The notes: generated by a model from the sequence alone, not told the origin. Numbered from the stretch's first letter, positions 11,179-19,382 are shown. The stretch is 64,000 nucleotides of DNA from Leptospira brenneri (GCF_002812125.1 NZ_NPDQ01000008.1:1-64000), one strand, 5' to 3'. Program-made: numbers and translations.

Positions 11179-11873
11179 TGTTTGGATTTAATAAATTCTT
11201 AGATTGGTTTTCCGAAATCGCAGATCATTGGGACACTAAAGGTGTTAAGTTTACTCTCTATACAACGATTGCAGTTGTGATTGGTGGACTTTTCGAACTT
11301 GTTCCACCGTTTTTCTTAACAAAGACGGTAACTCCGATTTCAACCGTAAAACCATATTCCGCATTGGAACTTGCAGGTCGTGATACTTACCAAAAAGAAG
11401 GATGTATCGGATGCCATACACAAATGGTTCGACCTTTCAAATGGGAAGTGGATCGTTTCGACCCAACAAAAGCTTACGGACGAACAGGATACTCTAAAGG
11501 TGGAGAATATGTTTATGACCACCCTTTCCTTTGGGGATCTAAACGTACTGGTCCAGATTTAGCTCATGAATCTCAAATGTTACGTTCTGATGAATGGCAT
11601 AAAAACCATTTGATCAATCCAAGAACTGTGGGTGGTGTACCAAACTCTGTTATGCCAGCTTACCCATGGTTGTTTGAAGCCTCAAACAAAGTGGATGTGG
11701 AACAAGTTGTGGCGAACATGAAGGCATTAAAATCCATCGGTGTTCCTTATACAGAAGAAGACTTTGCAAATGCACCTTCTCTTCTTAAAGACAAAACCGA
11801 AGGAGAAGCACTCGTTGCATATTTGCAAAAACTGGGAAGAGATTCTGCAGAATTGCAAAAAGGTATGAAGTAA
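11178..11873 (+). CDS. ccoO: cbb3-type cytochrome c oxidase monohaem subunit II
   Basis: A 231-residue membrane-anchored cytochrome c. One N-terminal transmembrane helix (about residues 26-46) precedes a periplasmic domain with a single haem c site, CIGCHTQMVRPF (about 75-86). A distal methionine is available in the NSVMPAYPW stretch (about 158). It passes electrons from CcoP to the CcoN haem centre. The length and motifs are normal for CcoO. Its start shares one base with the ccoN stop. Confidence 0.96.
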   Translation: MFGFNKFLDWFSEIADHWDTKGVKFTLYTTIAVVIGGLFELVPPFFLTKTVTPISTVKPYSALELAGRDTYQKEGCIGCHTQMVRPFKWEVDRFDPTKAYGRTGYSKGGEYVYDHPFLWGSKRTGPDLAHESQMLRSDEWHKNHLINPRTVGGVPNSVMPAYPWLFEASNKVDVEQVVANMKALKSIGVPYTEEDFANAPSLLKDKTEGEALVAYLQKLGRDSAELQKGMK

Positions 11874-11877
11874 GATT

Positions 11878-12027
11878 ATGAACGAAGCAGACATTCTACT
11901 CGTTTATAAAAGTCTGAGATTGCCGTTCCTTGTAATCGCAATCTCTTACATCACCTACTACGTTTATAAAAAACGTACGAAAGACGAAATGGAGAAACCC
12001 AAGTATAGAATGCTTGAGGAGGATTAA
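11878..12027 (+). CDS. ccoQ: CcoQ-position small membrane protein
   Basis: A 49-residue protein between ccoO and ccoP, starting at ATG 11878, four bases after the ccoO stop. It has one hydrophobic segment (about residues 13-28, LRLPFLVIAISYITYY) followed by a basic stretch (YKKRTKDEMEKPKYRMLEED). Position, size and topology fit CcoQ, a poorly conserved subunit that stabilises the oxidase. The C-terminal PKYRM-x-EE motif is strikingly close to the tail of CcoS encoded later in the same cluster, so a CcoS-like origin is possible. The GAGGAGG that ends the frame also serves as the ribosome-binding site for ccoP. Confidence 0.75.
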   Translation: MNEADILLVYKSLRLPFLVIAISYITYYVYKKRTKDEMEKPKYRMLEED

Positions 12028-12032
12028 TACGA

Positions 12033-12563
12033 ATGAAAGAACCAAAAGAAGTAGACGGAATCTTCCAAGCCGACAACCCCATGCCGACATGGTGGAAACT
12101 CGTTTGGCTGATCAGTATCATCGTTTCTATCGGTTACGTTGCATATTTTCACTGGTATTCTGAATGGCCACAAGAGGTTGCATTTGAAAAGGAAGTTGCT
12201 GAACACGAAGCACAATTCCCAGCCAAACAAGCAGTTGTTGTGAATTCAGAAGATGGATCAAACCCATACCGCGATGATGCAGTTGCTATCAAAGAAGGTG
12301 AAAGCACTTACAAACAAATTTGTTCTGCTTGCCATGGACCTACTGCCGAAGGTGCTGTGGGACCAAGCTTAGTAGACAAAGATTGGCTCCATGGAAACAC
12401 TGATAAAGAAGTGTTTAACAATATCATGAAAGGTATTGGACCTGAAAGACAAAAACTCAACCGAGGGGGAATGCCTGCTTGGGAAGGGTTAGGTGCTGAA
12501 AAAGTTTATGCTGTAATGGCATGGATTGCAACTAAAAACGATAGTTTGGTAAAGGCTAAGTAA
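12033..12563 (+). CDS. ccoP: cbb3-type cytochrome c oxidase subunit III, monohaem form
   Basis: A 176-residue protein with the CcoP N-terminal membrane segment (MPTWWKLVWLISIIVSIGYV, about residues 10-36). One cytochrome c domain follows, with haem site CSACHGP (about 94-100) and the probable distal methionine in RGGMPAWEG (about 146). Classical CcoP proteins are near 300 residues and carry two haems c, so this is a short, single-haem variant. It would accept electrons from a periplasmic cytochrome and hand them to CcoO. The frame is intact, with no sign of a lost second domain downstream. Confidence 0.93.
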   Translation: MKEPKEVDGIFQADNPMPTWWKLVWLISIIVSIGYVAYFHWYSEWPQEVAFEKEVAEHEAQFPAKQAVVVNSEDGSNPYRDDAVAIKEGESTYKQICSACHGPTAEGAVGPSLVDKDWLHGNTDKEVFNNIMKGIGPERQKLNRGGMPAWEGLGAEKVYAVMAWIATKNDSLVKAK

Positions 12564-12565
12564 AG

Positions 12566-13885
12566 ATGATCATTTCAAGACCACAAACAGGGAAGGTAAG
12601 AACACGAAGAAACTTTGTTATGAGTTTTCTCGTAGGTTTATTTTTAATCGCCCCATGGGTGGTGTTACCAGAAGGTAGCCCTCTCATTCGATTAGATATC
12701 CCACGCAGGGTATTTCACTTGTTTGGTGGTCTTTTTATCCCACAAGAAGGACTGATCTTATGGTTTTTCCTTCTAACAATGGGACTCTCACTTTTCTTTT
12801 TCACCTCCGTCATTGGCCGTGTTTGGTGCGGATGGGGGTGTCCTCAAACAATCTACACCGATCTTTTCGATAGAATTGGTCGGTTTGTTTTGGATTCAAA
12901 ATACGGAAAAAAAGATGCCTCTATTGTAGGTAAATATACCGTTTATTTTCTCTGGATCGTTGTATCATTTATCGCTTCTTTTCATTGGATTGCTTATTTC
13001 GTAAGTCCTTACGAAATGGTAGCTGATTATCTAAGTCTGGCTGCATTTTCTCAAAGTTATTTTTATTTTACATTATTTTTTACAGGGGCGATGTTCCTTG
13101 ATATCGGATTCATCAGAGAACAATTCTGTCGTTATGCTTGCCCTTATGCAAGATTCCAAACCCTCCTTATGGACGAACATTCTTGGAATGTGACTTATGA
13201 TTTCAAACGAGGAGAACCTCGCAGGGATGGAAAAACAAAGATCGGAGATTGTATCGCCTGCAATATGTGTGTGGTGGTCTGCCCTACCGGAATTGATATC
13301 CGAGATGGTTTGCAAGTCGGTTGTGTGGCTTGCGGGAAATGTGTGGATGCTTGCACATCCATCATGGCAAGAGAAAACAAAAAAACATTAATCGGATACT
13401 TCTCACTCAAACAAATTGAAACTGGCGCCAAAATCAAATGGATTCGTCCAAGAACTGTCATCTATGCAATTCTTTTAACAGTAGTGATCACTGGAGCCAC
13501 AATCCAACTTATCACAAGAAGTCCGATGTCTATGATTGCGGCCTCCAATAAATCTATGCCACCAATCTTGATTCCAGATAATAAAATTAGGGCTTTCGTA
13601 GCTTTACGCATTCAAAACATTGCACCGATTGAAAAAGAATTCCAACTTTCTGCTTTTGATACAAGACATGGAAAAGAAATTCTAGTTCGTTCTGGTGAAG
13701 AAAATAACCAATTTAAATTAGGATCAGGCGAAATTAAAAGTATTTCAGTAGTTTTAGAAACACAAACTCTCTCAGAACAAGAATTGAATGAAGGATATCT
13801 ACCTGGATCAATTGTATTAAACAATGCAAGTGATCCAGATGAACGGTTGGAGAAAAAACTCTCCTTAACATTACCAAGGAGGTAA
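12566..13885 (+). CDS. ccoG: Cytochrome oxidase accessory protein CcoG (FixG/RdxA family)
   Basis: A 439-residue polyferredoxin of the inner membrane, required for the copper step of cbb3 assembly in studied bacteria. About five membrane helices are visible. Cysteine motifs include CGWGCPQTIYTD (about residue 90), FCRYACPYARFQ (about 188), and two ferredoxin-type clusters, CIACNMCVVVCP and CVACGKCVDAC (about 228-270). The C-terminal 100 residues form the periplasmic Ig-like domain usual for the family. It starts two bases after ccoP and shares its stop with the ccoH start region. Confidence 0.95.
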   Translation: MIISRPQTGKVRTRRNFVMSFLVGLFLIAPWVVLPEGSPLIRLDIPRRVFHLFGGLFIPQEGLILWFFLLTMGLSLFFFTSVIGRVWCGWGCPQTIYTDLFDRIGRFVLDSKYGKKDASIVGKYTVYFLWIVVSFIASFHWIAYFVSPYEMVADYLSLAAFSQSYFYFTLFFTGAMFLDIGFIREQFCRYACPYARFQTLLMDEHSWNVTYDFKRGEPRRDGKTKIGDCIACNMCVVVCPTGIDIRDGLQVGCVACGKCVDACTSIMARENKKTLIGYFSLKQIETGAKIKWIRPRTVIYAILLTVVITGATIQLITRSPMSMIAASNKSMPPILIPDNKIRAFVALRIQNIAPIEKEFQLSAFDTRHGKEILVRSGEENNQFKLGSGEIKSISVVLETQTLSEQELNEGYLPGSIVLNNASDPDERLEKKLSLTLPRR

Positions 13886-13887
13886 TG

Positions 13888-14376
13888 ATGTTTAAAGAAT
13901 TACACCCAAGTTTACGCTCTGCCATGTATGTGGTAGTGTTCAGTTTTACTGCTCTTGTAGCTGCGACCTTTTACACAATCCGTCTCACTTACAAAAGTTT
14001 TGAACCAGTGATGGACAAGAACTACTACGAAATTGGTTTGAATTATGAGAAAGCCATTGAAAATCAAAAAGAACTTTTGAAACAAGGTTACCACATCAAA
14101 TCGAATTGGGACAGTATGAACATTCTTCCCTTAGGAAAGTCGGAAATCACAGTCCAACTGGAAAAAGAAGGAACGATAGCCAAAGCCAACTCAATGATTG
14201 TGTTTTTAGAAAGAAATGCGACAACAAAGAATACAGCTCGTTATGAATTAAAGCCGACAGGAAATGGGTTTAGTGGAGACATCACTCTTTTAGAAAAAGG
14301 AACTTGGAACTTACGACTTATCTCAGAGATTAACGGAAAATCTTTTGAAAGAGAAGGAAAGATCTCTGTTCAATGA
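13888..14376 (+). CDS. ccoH: FixH/CcoH-like cbb3 assembly protein
   Basis: 162 residues from the second of two adjacent ATG codons. AAGGAGG at 13876-13882 is only 2 bases from ATG 13885 but 5 from ATG 13888, which favours the latter. There is one N-terminal membrane helix (about residues 12-32), then a periplasmic domain with the typical MDKNYYEIGLNYEKAI motif (about 44-60) and a beta-rich C-terminal part. CcoH contacts the assembling oxidase and is needed for its stability in other bacteria. It overlaps the ccoI start by four bases. Confidence 0.92.
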   Translation: MFKELHPSLRSAMYVVVFSFTALVAATFYTIRLTYKSFEPVMDKNYYEIGLNYEKAIENQKELLKQGYHIKSNWDSMNILPLGKSEITVQLEKEGTIAKANSMIVFLERNATTKNTARYELKPTGNGFSGDITLLEKGTWNLRLISEINGKSFEREGKISVQ

Positions 14377-16835
14377 ACAAAACCATTTCAGAAATCACAA
14401 AAACTGAATGTGACCATTGTGGAAATCCGATCCGATTGGTTCGGATTGAAGCAAAGGTCGGCAACGACACAAAAACATTCTGTTGTGAGGGTTGTGAAAC
14501 TGTTTATTCCATCATCAATTCACTCGGCGGAAGTTATTATTATAACTTAAAAGGAAATACAAAACTTGACCCGGTTCGCATCGAAGACTCAGACGCGGAC
14601 ATTGAAAACGAACTAGTTTATGAAAAATTTGTCCGTAAATCGGGAGACCACGAAGAAGTTTCTGTACAAATTACAAATATCCATTGTTCCGCTTGTGTTT
14701 GGATCAATGAAAAAGTTTTAAACGAAGAAGACGGAATCATCTCCGCACAAATCAATTTTGCATCGGGCCGTGCTCGAATAAAATTCGATCGTTCCAAAAT
14801 CAAAATCTCAAAGATATTATCTCTCATTCGTACCATTGGTTATAAACCGGTACTTTTTTCTCCCACAGAAGGCACTCTTGAAAAAACAAAACAACTGAAG
14901 ACCCTACTCCTTCGTATCGGTGTAGCAGGTTTTTGTTTTGGAAATATTATGATCTTAAGTGTGGCTTTGTATTCTGGATATTTTTCTGGAATTGATTTGG
15001 ATATCAAACGCCTTTTTCACTATGCTTCTTGGGTATTCGCTACTCCCGCTTATTTATACTCAGGGTATCCTTTTATGTCTGGGTTCTTAACGAGCATTAG
15101 GCGAAAGACACTATCCATGGATTTTCTATTATTTTTAGGAATTTCAATGGCTTATTTTTACTCTGTCTATGTAACACTCACAGACATAGGTGAAGTGTAT
15201 TTTGATTCTGTAGCGATGATTTACTTCTTTATTTTGATTGGGAAGTACTTCGAAGAAAAAGCCAGAGTTTTTGCTTCTGATAAACTAGAGTCGATCCTTT
15301 GTAAACTTCCAGAGACTTCTGTTCGTGTGAAAGATTCAGGTGAAGATACAATCCCAAGTTCTGATATCAAAATTGGTGACACCATCCGTGTGGCACCAGG
15401 AAAACGAATCCCAGTCGATGCAGTTCTCATTTCCGAACAAACCTATGTGGATGAATCCTTCCTTACGGGGGAATCCTTACCCATCCGCAAGAAAAAAGGA
15501 GACTCCATCCTTGCTGGTTCTTTGGCTATGGACAATCCAGCACTCATCCTTGCAGGGTCTGATTACCATGCATCGACATTATCTTCTCTGAAACTTAGAT
15601 TAGAAGAAGCCTTACACCTCAAACCAAAATTACAGATCTTAACGGAACGGATTGCTTCTTATTTTATCTCTGTTGTCTTTGGACTTGCCTTTCTTTGTTT
15701 TTTTGTCTGGTATTATGTTTCCGGTGGGAACCTGGAACAAAGTCTTGTAACTACCATATCAGTACTCATCGTGGCTTGCCCTTGTGCGCTCGGGATTTCT
15801 GTTCCCACAGCTCTAGTTACCAACCATATTCTCAATGCAGATAAGGGTGTTCTCCTAAAAAATCCTTCTGTTGTGGAATCTTTATCAAAAGCAAACACAA
15901 TCTTTTTAGACAAAACAGGAACACTTACAGAGGGAAAATTTCTGGTACGACAAGTTTCGGTGGCGGATGACCACCTACCACTTGTTTACCGAATTGAAAA
16001 AGAAGTCAACCACCCCTTGGCGAAGTCTCTCGTTAAATATTTAGAACCGTTTAGTTCCGTCAAAGAAAGAGCAAATCAGATCCAATTGTTAAACTTGGAG
16101 AATGTACCTGGGCGTGGCGTTAAGGCAGAATTAGAAATTGATTCGAATCAACTTTCAGTTCTGATAGGAAACAAATCATTATTAGAAGCCGAGAATGTTT
16201 CTTTGGGAAGTTTTCCTGAAGGGGAAGGCTCTTTAATACTACTAGCTGTCGGTGGAACTTATTTAGGAAGTTTTTTACTCGCAGATGAAATACGACCCGG
16301 TGCCAGATCGTTTGTTTCCCTACTCAAACACTTTGTTCCTAATATTTCCATTCTTTCTGGAGATCGTTATCCCGCAGTGAAGTACATTGCAGATTCTCTT
16401 GGAATCGAAAAATACTCTTCCGATCTTTCACCAGAAGACAAACGAAGCCTAATAAGTTCAGCGCAAAGTAAAGGCAACGTTGTCATTATGGTAGGAGATG
16501 GAATCAACGATAGTTTGTCACTCGCGCAGGCAAATGTTTCGATTTCTCATACAGAAGCAGAAGACCTTTCTTTAGAGAAATCAGATGTAGTTTTAACCTC
16601 CGGAAATTTGAATGGACTCGTCCATTCTTTACTCTCTGCAAAAAAAACCAGAGAGGTGATATTACAAAACATCATCATTTCCTTCTGTTACAATTCCATC
16701 ATGTTGCCACTTGCCATGTTTGGACTGATGTTACCTGTGATTTGTGCCGTGTTTATGGCATGTTCCAGCTTGACAGTCCTTCTCAATTCTCTTTCCATTA
16801 GATTTAGGATCCCCAAATGGAAGCCCTCTACTTAA
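14373..16835 (+). CDS. ccoI: Copper-type P-ATPase for cbb3 assembly (CcoI/FixI)
   Basis: An 820-residue heavy-metal P1B-type ATPase that exports copper for insertion into the oxidase. In order: an N-terminal cysteine cluster (CDHCGNP ... FCCEGCETVY, residues 14-50); an HMA-like domain with IHCSACVW (about 106); membrane helices; the actuator motif TGES (about 368); the ion-binding CPC in IVACPCALGISVPTAL (about 466); the phosphorylation motif DKTGTLTEG (about 514); and the hinge MVGDGINDSLSLAQA (about 708). All key residues are present. It overlaps ccoH by four bases and ccoS by nineteen. Confidence 0.96.
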   Translation: MNKTISEITKTECDHCGNPIRLVRIEAKVGNDTKTFCCEGCETVYSIINSLGGSYYYNLKGNTKLDPVRIEDSDADIENELVYEKFVRKSGDHEEVSVQITNIHCSACVWINEKVLNEEDGIISAQINFASGRARIKFDRSKIKISKILSLIRTIGYKPVLFSPTEGTLEKTKQLKTLLLRIGVAGFCFGNIMILSVALYSGYFSGIDLDIKRLFHYASWVFATPAYLYSGYPFMSGFLTSIRRKTLSMDFLLFLGISMAYFYSVYVTLTDIGEVYFDSVAMIYFFILIGKYFEEKARVFASDKLESILCKLPETSVRVKDSGEDTIPSSDIKIGDTIRVAPGKRIPVDAVLISEQTYVDESFLTGESLPIRKKKGDSILAGSLAMDNPALILAGSDYHASTLSSLKLRLEEALHLKPKLQILTERIASYFISVVFGLAFLCFFVWYYVSGGNLEQSLVTTISVLIVACPCALGISVPTALVTNHILNADKGVLLKNPSVVESLSKANTIFLDKTGTLTEGKFLVRQVSVADDHLPLVYRIEKEVNHPLAKSLVKYLEPFSSVKERANQIQLLNLENVPGRGVKAELEIDSNQLSVLIGNKSLLEAENVSLGSFPEGEGSLILLAVGGTYLGSFLLADEIRPGARSFVSLLKHFVPNISILSGDRYPAVKYIADSLGIEKYSSDLSPEDKRSLISSAQSKGNVVIMVGDGINDSLSLAQANVSISHTEAEDLSLEKSDVVLTSGNLNGLVHSLLSAKKTREVILQNIIISFCYNSIMLPLAMFGLMLPVICAVFMACSSLTVLLNSLSIRFRIPKWKPST

Positions 16836-17014
16836 CAATACCAATGGCGATGTGTATCGCCGCCTTCTTTTTATATGTCTTTATCACTGCCTTTAAAAAA
16901 GGTCAGTTTGAAGACATTGAATCTCCAAAATATAGAATGTTCTTCGAAGAAGAATATCCTGAAAACAACCAAACCAAATCAAATTCAACAGATGGACCAA
17001 CTAGCAAATCTTAG
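16817..17014 (+). CDS. ccoS: cbb3 oxidase maturation protein CcoS
   Basis: A 65-residue single-span membrane protein starting inside the ccoI end. The family pattern is clear: an N-terminal helix (about residues 4-26), then KKGQFEDIESPKYRMFFEEE, close to the usual GQFDDLE-PAYR signature. CcoS is needed for cofactor insertion into the oxidase in other bacteria. The C-terminal 20 residues are Asn/Thr/Ser-rich and overlap the next gene's start in another frame. Confidence 0.9.
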   Translation: MEALYLTIPMAMCIAAFFLYVFITAFKKGQFEDIESPKYRMFFEEEYPENNQTKSNSTDGPTSKS

Positions 17015-17678
17015 TTTTTTTGGGTCTATTCTTTTTTATGGTTTTATCAGTAGTTTTCATTGCCTTGTTATGTGTGGTCCTTTTGTTTCTCTTTTACAGA
17101 CAGAGGCAGGAAAACACATCCCCATTTATCTTTACCACTTAGGAAGGTTGATCTCTTATACCTTTCTCGGTATGATACTTGGTTTTCTTGGCAAAGGAGC
17201 CAACGCCCTGGGAGAATTAAATGCTGTGCAAGGAGTGGCTGGGGTATTCACTTTTTTATTCTTAATCGTATTTGCCATTCGAACTTATTCTACCAAATCA
17301 ACATCCTCATTTGGCTCCTTACCACAAGGGATTCGAAAATTCTTAGAGAAGATACGTTCTCGGTTTAGTAAAAACGGTCTTGGGTTTGGAATTGGAATGG
17401 TGAGTGCCCTACTCCCTTGCGGCGTTTTGTATCCGGCCTACGCAGCATCCTTTGCCACAGGTACACTTCTCAATGGAGGTCTTGTGATGTTTTTCTTTTA
17501 TTTGGGAACTGTTCCAGCTCTGACTGGGCTTGGGATGATCATTGGGAAGTGGAGGCACCATATCCAACCGAAATGGATCCCTGCCTTTGGAACCATAGTG
17601 ATTTTGACTTCTCTTGGATTTTTACTCTACCGGTTATTCTTTCATTCGCATGGAGAGTCCTGCGACCATTTGTTATAA
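16992..17678 (+). CDS. TauE/SafE-UreH-like membrane protein of the cco cluster
   Basis: 228 residues from ATG 16992, overlapping ccoS by 23 bases. A longer frame upstream exists, but it lacks hydrophobic or conserved character and overlaps ccoS fully. Six or so membrane segments are present. Two conserved cysteine motifs, SSFHCLVMCGPF (about residue 18) and SALLPCGVLYPAY (about 140), are typical of the UreH_2/DsbD-like family often found next to ccoGHIS. It is thought to handle copper or thiol transfer during oxidase assembly, but the activity is inferred only. It is the last gene of the cco operon. Confidence 0.88.
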   Translation: MDQLANLSFFGSILFYGFISSFHCLVMCGPFVSLLQTEAGKHIPIYLYHLGRLISYTFLGMILGFLGKGANALGELNAVQGVAGVFTFLFLIVFAIRTYSTKSTSSFGSLPQGIRKFLEKIRSRFSKNGLGFGIGMVSALLPCGVLYPAYAASFATGTLLNGGLVMFFFYLGTVPALTGLGMIIGKWRHHIQPKWIPAFGTIVILTSLGFLLYRLFFHSHGESCDHLL

Positions 17679-17727
17679 ACTAAAAAGTTAATCTCGAAAT
17701 CTTTACAAAATCAAAGTAATGTTAAAA

Positions 17728-18051
17728 CTATCTTCCTCGAAAGTATTTCTCTTTGAAATGACTGACTAAGTCCTGGTTGATTTTGCTTTCACCTTGATTT
17801 CCAATGACAGCAATGAGTCTTTTAGCTAAGTTTCGATCATGATTGATCAACCATCTTCTGAACTCTGCATTTAGATCAGATTCTCCAACAAGAATGACTT
17901 CGTTTGGAGATTGTAAACTTTTCGAGATGTCTTCAAAATCCCAAACAGCTGTTTCTTCTGGTTTTTCCCAAATCCTTGATCTCATCTGATCTGATTCAAA
18001 CTTAATCATTTCAATTCGTTTATTGTTAAGATAAAGGATGCAGGCGTTCAT
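17728..18051 (-). CDS. eRF1-domain-like small protein (translational-machinery-protein type)
   Basis: 107 residues from ATG 18051, chosen because GGAAAG lies seven bases before it. An ATG at 18066 has no such site. The N-terminus (MNACILYLNNKRIEMIKF) and the ending (VILVGESDLNAEFRRWL ... DRNLAKRLIAV ... HFKEKYF) resemble the short bacterial proteins related to eRF1 domains 2/3, whose pattern is roughly GPGELK-EF-x-HH-x-LAKRI. This is by eye and needs a profile search. It converges on the cco cluster, and an FNR-like palindrome lies about 100 bases upstream, so both units may answer to oxygen. Confidence 0.65.
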   Translation of the reverse strand: MNACILYLNNKRIEMIKFESDQMRSRIWEKPEETAVWDFEDISKSLQSPNEVILVGESDLNAEFRRWLINHDRNLAKRLIAVIGNQGESKINQDLVSHFKEKYFRGR

Positions 18052-18134
18052 ACTTTCACTTTCCATACATTTACTATGACGGAAATTGAAACGTAAATCA
18101 CTCCCTTTTTAGAGAAATTCTCGTTTACTTGTTC

Positions 18135-18161
18135 TTGACATTTATCATTGATAAATGTCAA
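18135..18161. promoter_or_regulatory. 27-bp palindrome containing an FNR-like box
   Basis: Perfect 12-bp arms, TTGACATTTATC and GATAAATGTCAA, flank ATT. The right part reads TTGAT-AAAT-GTCAA (18148-18161). On the minus strand this is TTGAC-ATTT-ATCAA, the same half-sites as the box before ccoN. It overlaps the stop codon of the probable anti-sigma gene and lies 84-110 bases upstream of the minus-strand gene starting at 18051. It could act as operator, terminator stem or both; no T-run follows on the minus strand. Confidence 0.5.
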
Positions 18162-18421
18162 TCCATACTCAAACTCACAATGGATTCTGAACTAAGCTCT
18201 TCAACCAAGTAATTAATGTTAGTTGTCAATTCGCTTGGTTCAACAACAAATTGGTTTAAAAAAAGTAGAGAAAAAACGAAAGCCGTTGCTACAACACTAA
18301 CATAAACTCTTCGTTTTGTCTTTTCTATGCGAACTCTTGTTTTGGTAGAACGAACCAATCGTGATTCAAAATCAGAGTCATTCAAAAGTTGCTCCCATTT
18401 TTTAGGATTCTTGGAATTCAT
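18158..18421 (-). CDS. Probable membrane-anchored anti-sigma factor
   Basis: An 87-residue protein whose start overlaps the sigma-factor gene by 20 bases. It has a soluble charged N-terminal half (about residues 1-38), one membrane helix (about 39-58) and a short periplasmic tail. No zinc-binding HxxxCxxC motif is present, so it is not a classic ZAS anti-sigma. The assignment rests on topology and on position directly after an ECF sigma gene. The role in holding the sigma factor is inferred. Confidence 0.6.
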   Translation of the reverse strand: MNSKNPKKWEQLLNDSDFESRLVRSTKTRVRIEKTKRRVYVSVVATAFVFSLLFLNQFVVEPSELTTNINYLVEELSSESIVSLSMD

Positions 18422-18926
18422 TTCTTCCTCCTGGTATATGTTTACGGATCCACTCTTTTGTCCGGAACAAACGAGATTTCACTGTTCCTTGCCTAATCTC
18501 TAACTCTTTTGCAATTTCATCCATCGTTTTTCCAGCCAAATACAAACGAAGAGTCTCACGGTAGACCTCTGGGATTCTTCCAAGCATGGACTCAACCCAT
18601 TCTTCCTTTTCCCAGGAAGACTCTTCCCTAACACCCGAAAGTTGCACTTTGTTTTTTACTAAATACCGTTTTGCTTTCTCTTCTTCTCGTAATCGTTTTT
18701 CATTCATTCGAAGCGATTCGTTTCGAGCAATGGTATAAATCCAAGTGGATATCTTTGACCTTCCATCAAATCCACCCTTTTCCAAAGACTTAAAGGCTCG
18801 AAAGTAAACTTCCTGAACCACATCTTCCGTTGCATCATCGAAACGGTCGATGAGGGTATCACCGACCGTTTTCAAAACCAAATACTTGGTTTCTTTGACT
18901 ACTGATTCGAAGTCAAACTCAGGCAT
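18402..18926 (-). CDS. ECF-type RNA polymerase sigma factor
   Basis: A 174-residue sigma factor with region 2 (DATEDVVQEVYFRAFKSLEK ... ISTWIYTIARNESLR, about residues 28-75) and region 4 (RIPEVYRETLRLYLAGKT ... IAKELEIRQGTVKSRLFRTK, about 115-165). There is no region 3, as expected for the extracytoplasmic-function group. It lies between a secreted Spy/CnrX-like protein three bases upstream and a membrane protein that overlaps its end. This suggests a signal-sensing operon controlling envelope or metal stress genes. Confidence 0.93.
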   Translation of the reverse strand: MPEFDFESVVKETKYLVLKTVGDTLIDRFDDATEDVVQEVYFRAFKSLEKGGFDGRSKISTWIYTIARNESLRMNEKRLREEEKAKRYLVKNKVQLSGVREESSWEKEEWVESMLGRIPEVYRETLRLYLAGKTMDEIAKELEIRQGTVKSRLFRTKEWIRKHIPGGRNEFQES

Positions 18927-18929
18927 TGT

Positions 18930-19382
18930 TTACTCTTCCGGTGGTTGGTGGCGACTTGCGAAACGTTCCACTAGATCAGCAAATTTTTCCCTTTGTTCTG
19001 GTTTTAACACCGCATGGAATTCTACAAGTTTGGATTGGAAAAACTTACGCATCTCTTGGTGACGTGTTTCTCTTTCCACACTCATTTTATCCAATAACTT
19101 AGTATCGATTTTTTCTGCACGAATTTGAGTCGCCATTTCTTTGGCCCAGGATTCGTGTTTCGGTTTGGATTCCTTGTGTTTGGCAATGAGTTCTGCTTTG
19201 ATGGTTTCCAATTTAGCTTTTTGGGCATCATCTAGATCAAGTTTGGATGTGAGTTTTGAAGCCACCCATTCAATGCGTTTTTCGAAATCTTTATGTCCTC
19301 GGCAATTTCCAAAAGCAAATGCCATCACCGATACGAGACCGACGGTTGTTGTAATTTTTAAAACTTGTTTGAGAGAGATCAT
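18930..19382 (-). CDS. Spy/CpxP/CnrX-like periplasmic heavy-metal-sensor family protein
   Basis: 150 residues from ATG 19382, which has AAGGAAGG just upstream. A frame extension to 19511 lacks a signal peptide at its end. The N-terminus is a signal peptide, possibly of lipoprotein type (VMAFAFGNC, Cys at about 24), followed by a His-containing GHKDFEKR. The rest is all-helical with the repeated LD-x-x-Q / LKPEQREKF pattern of the Spy/CpxP/ZraP family and ends in ASRHQPPEE. In CnrYXH-type systems such a protein senses metal in the periplasm and controls an ECF sigma. The gene order here suggests the same. Confidence 0.8.
   Translation of the reverse strand: MISLKQVLKITTTVGLVSVMAFAFGNCRGHKDFEKRIEWVASKLTSKLDLDDAQKAKLETIKAELIAKHKESKPKHESWAKEMATQIRAEKIDTKLLDKMSVERETRHQEMRKFFQSKLVEFHAVLKPEQREKFADLVERFASRHQPPEE

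Noticed and set aside
16875..16991. Longer N-terminus for the TauE/SafE-like protein
   Set aside because: The extra 39 residues fully overlap ccoS in another frame and show no signal or conserved motif; ATG 16992 starts the family-like sequence.
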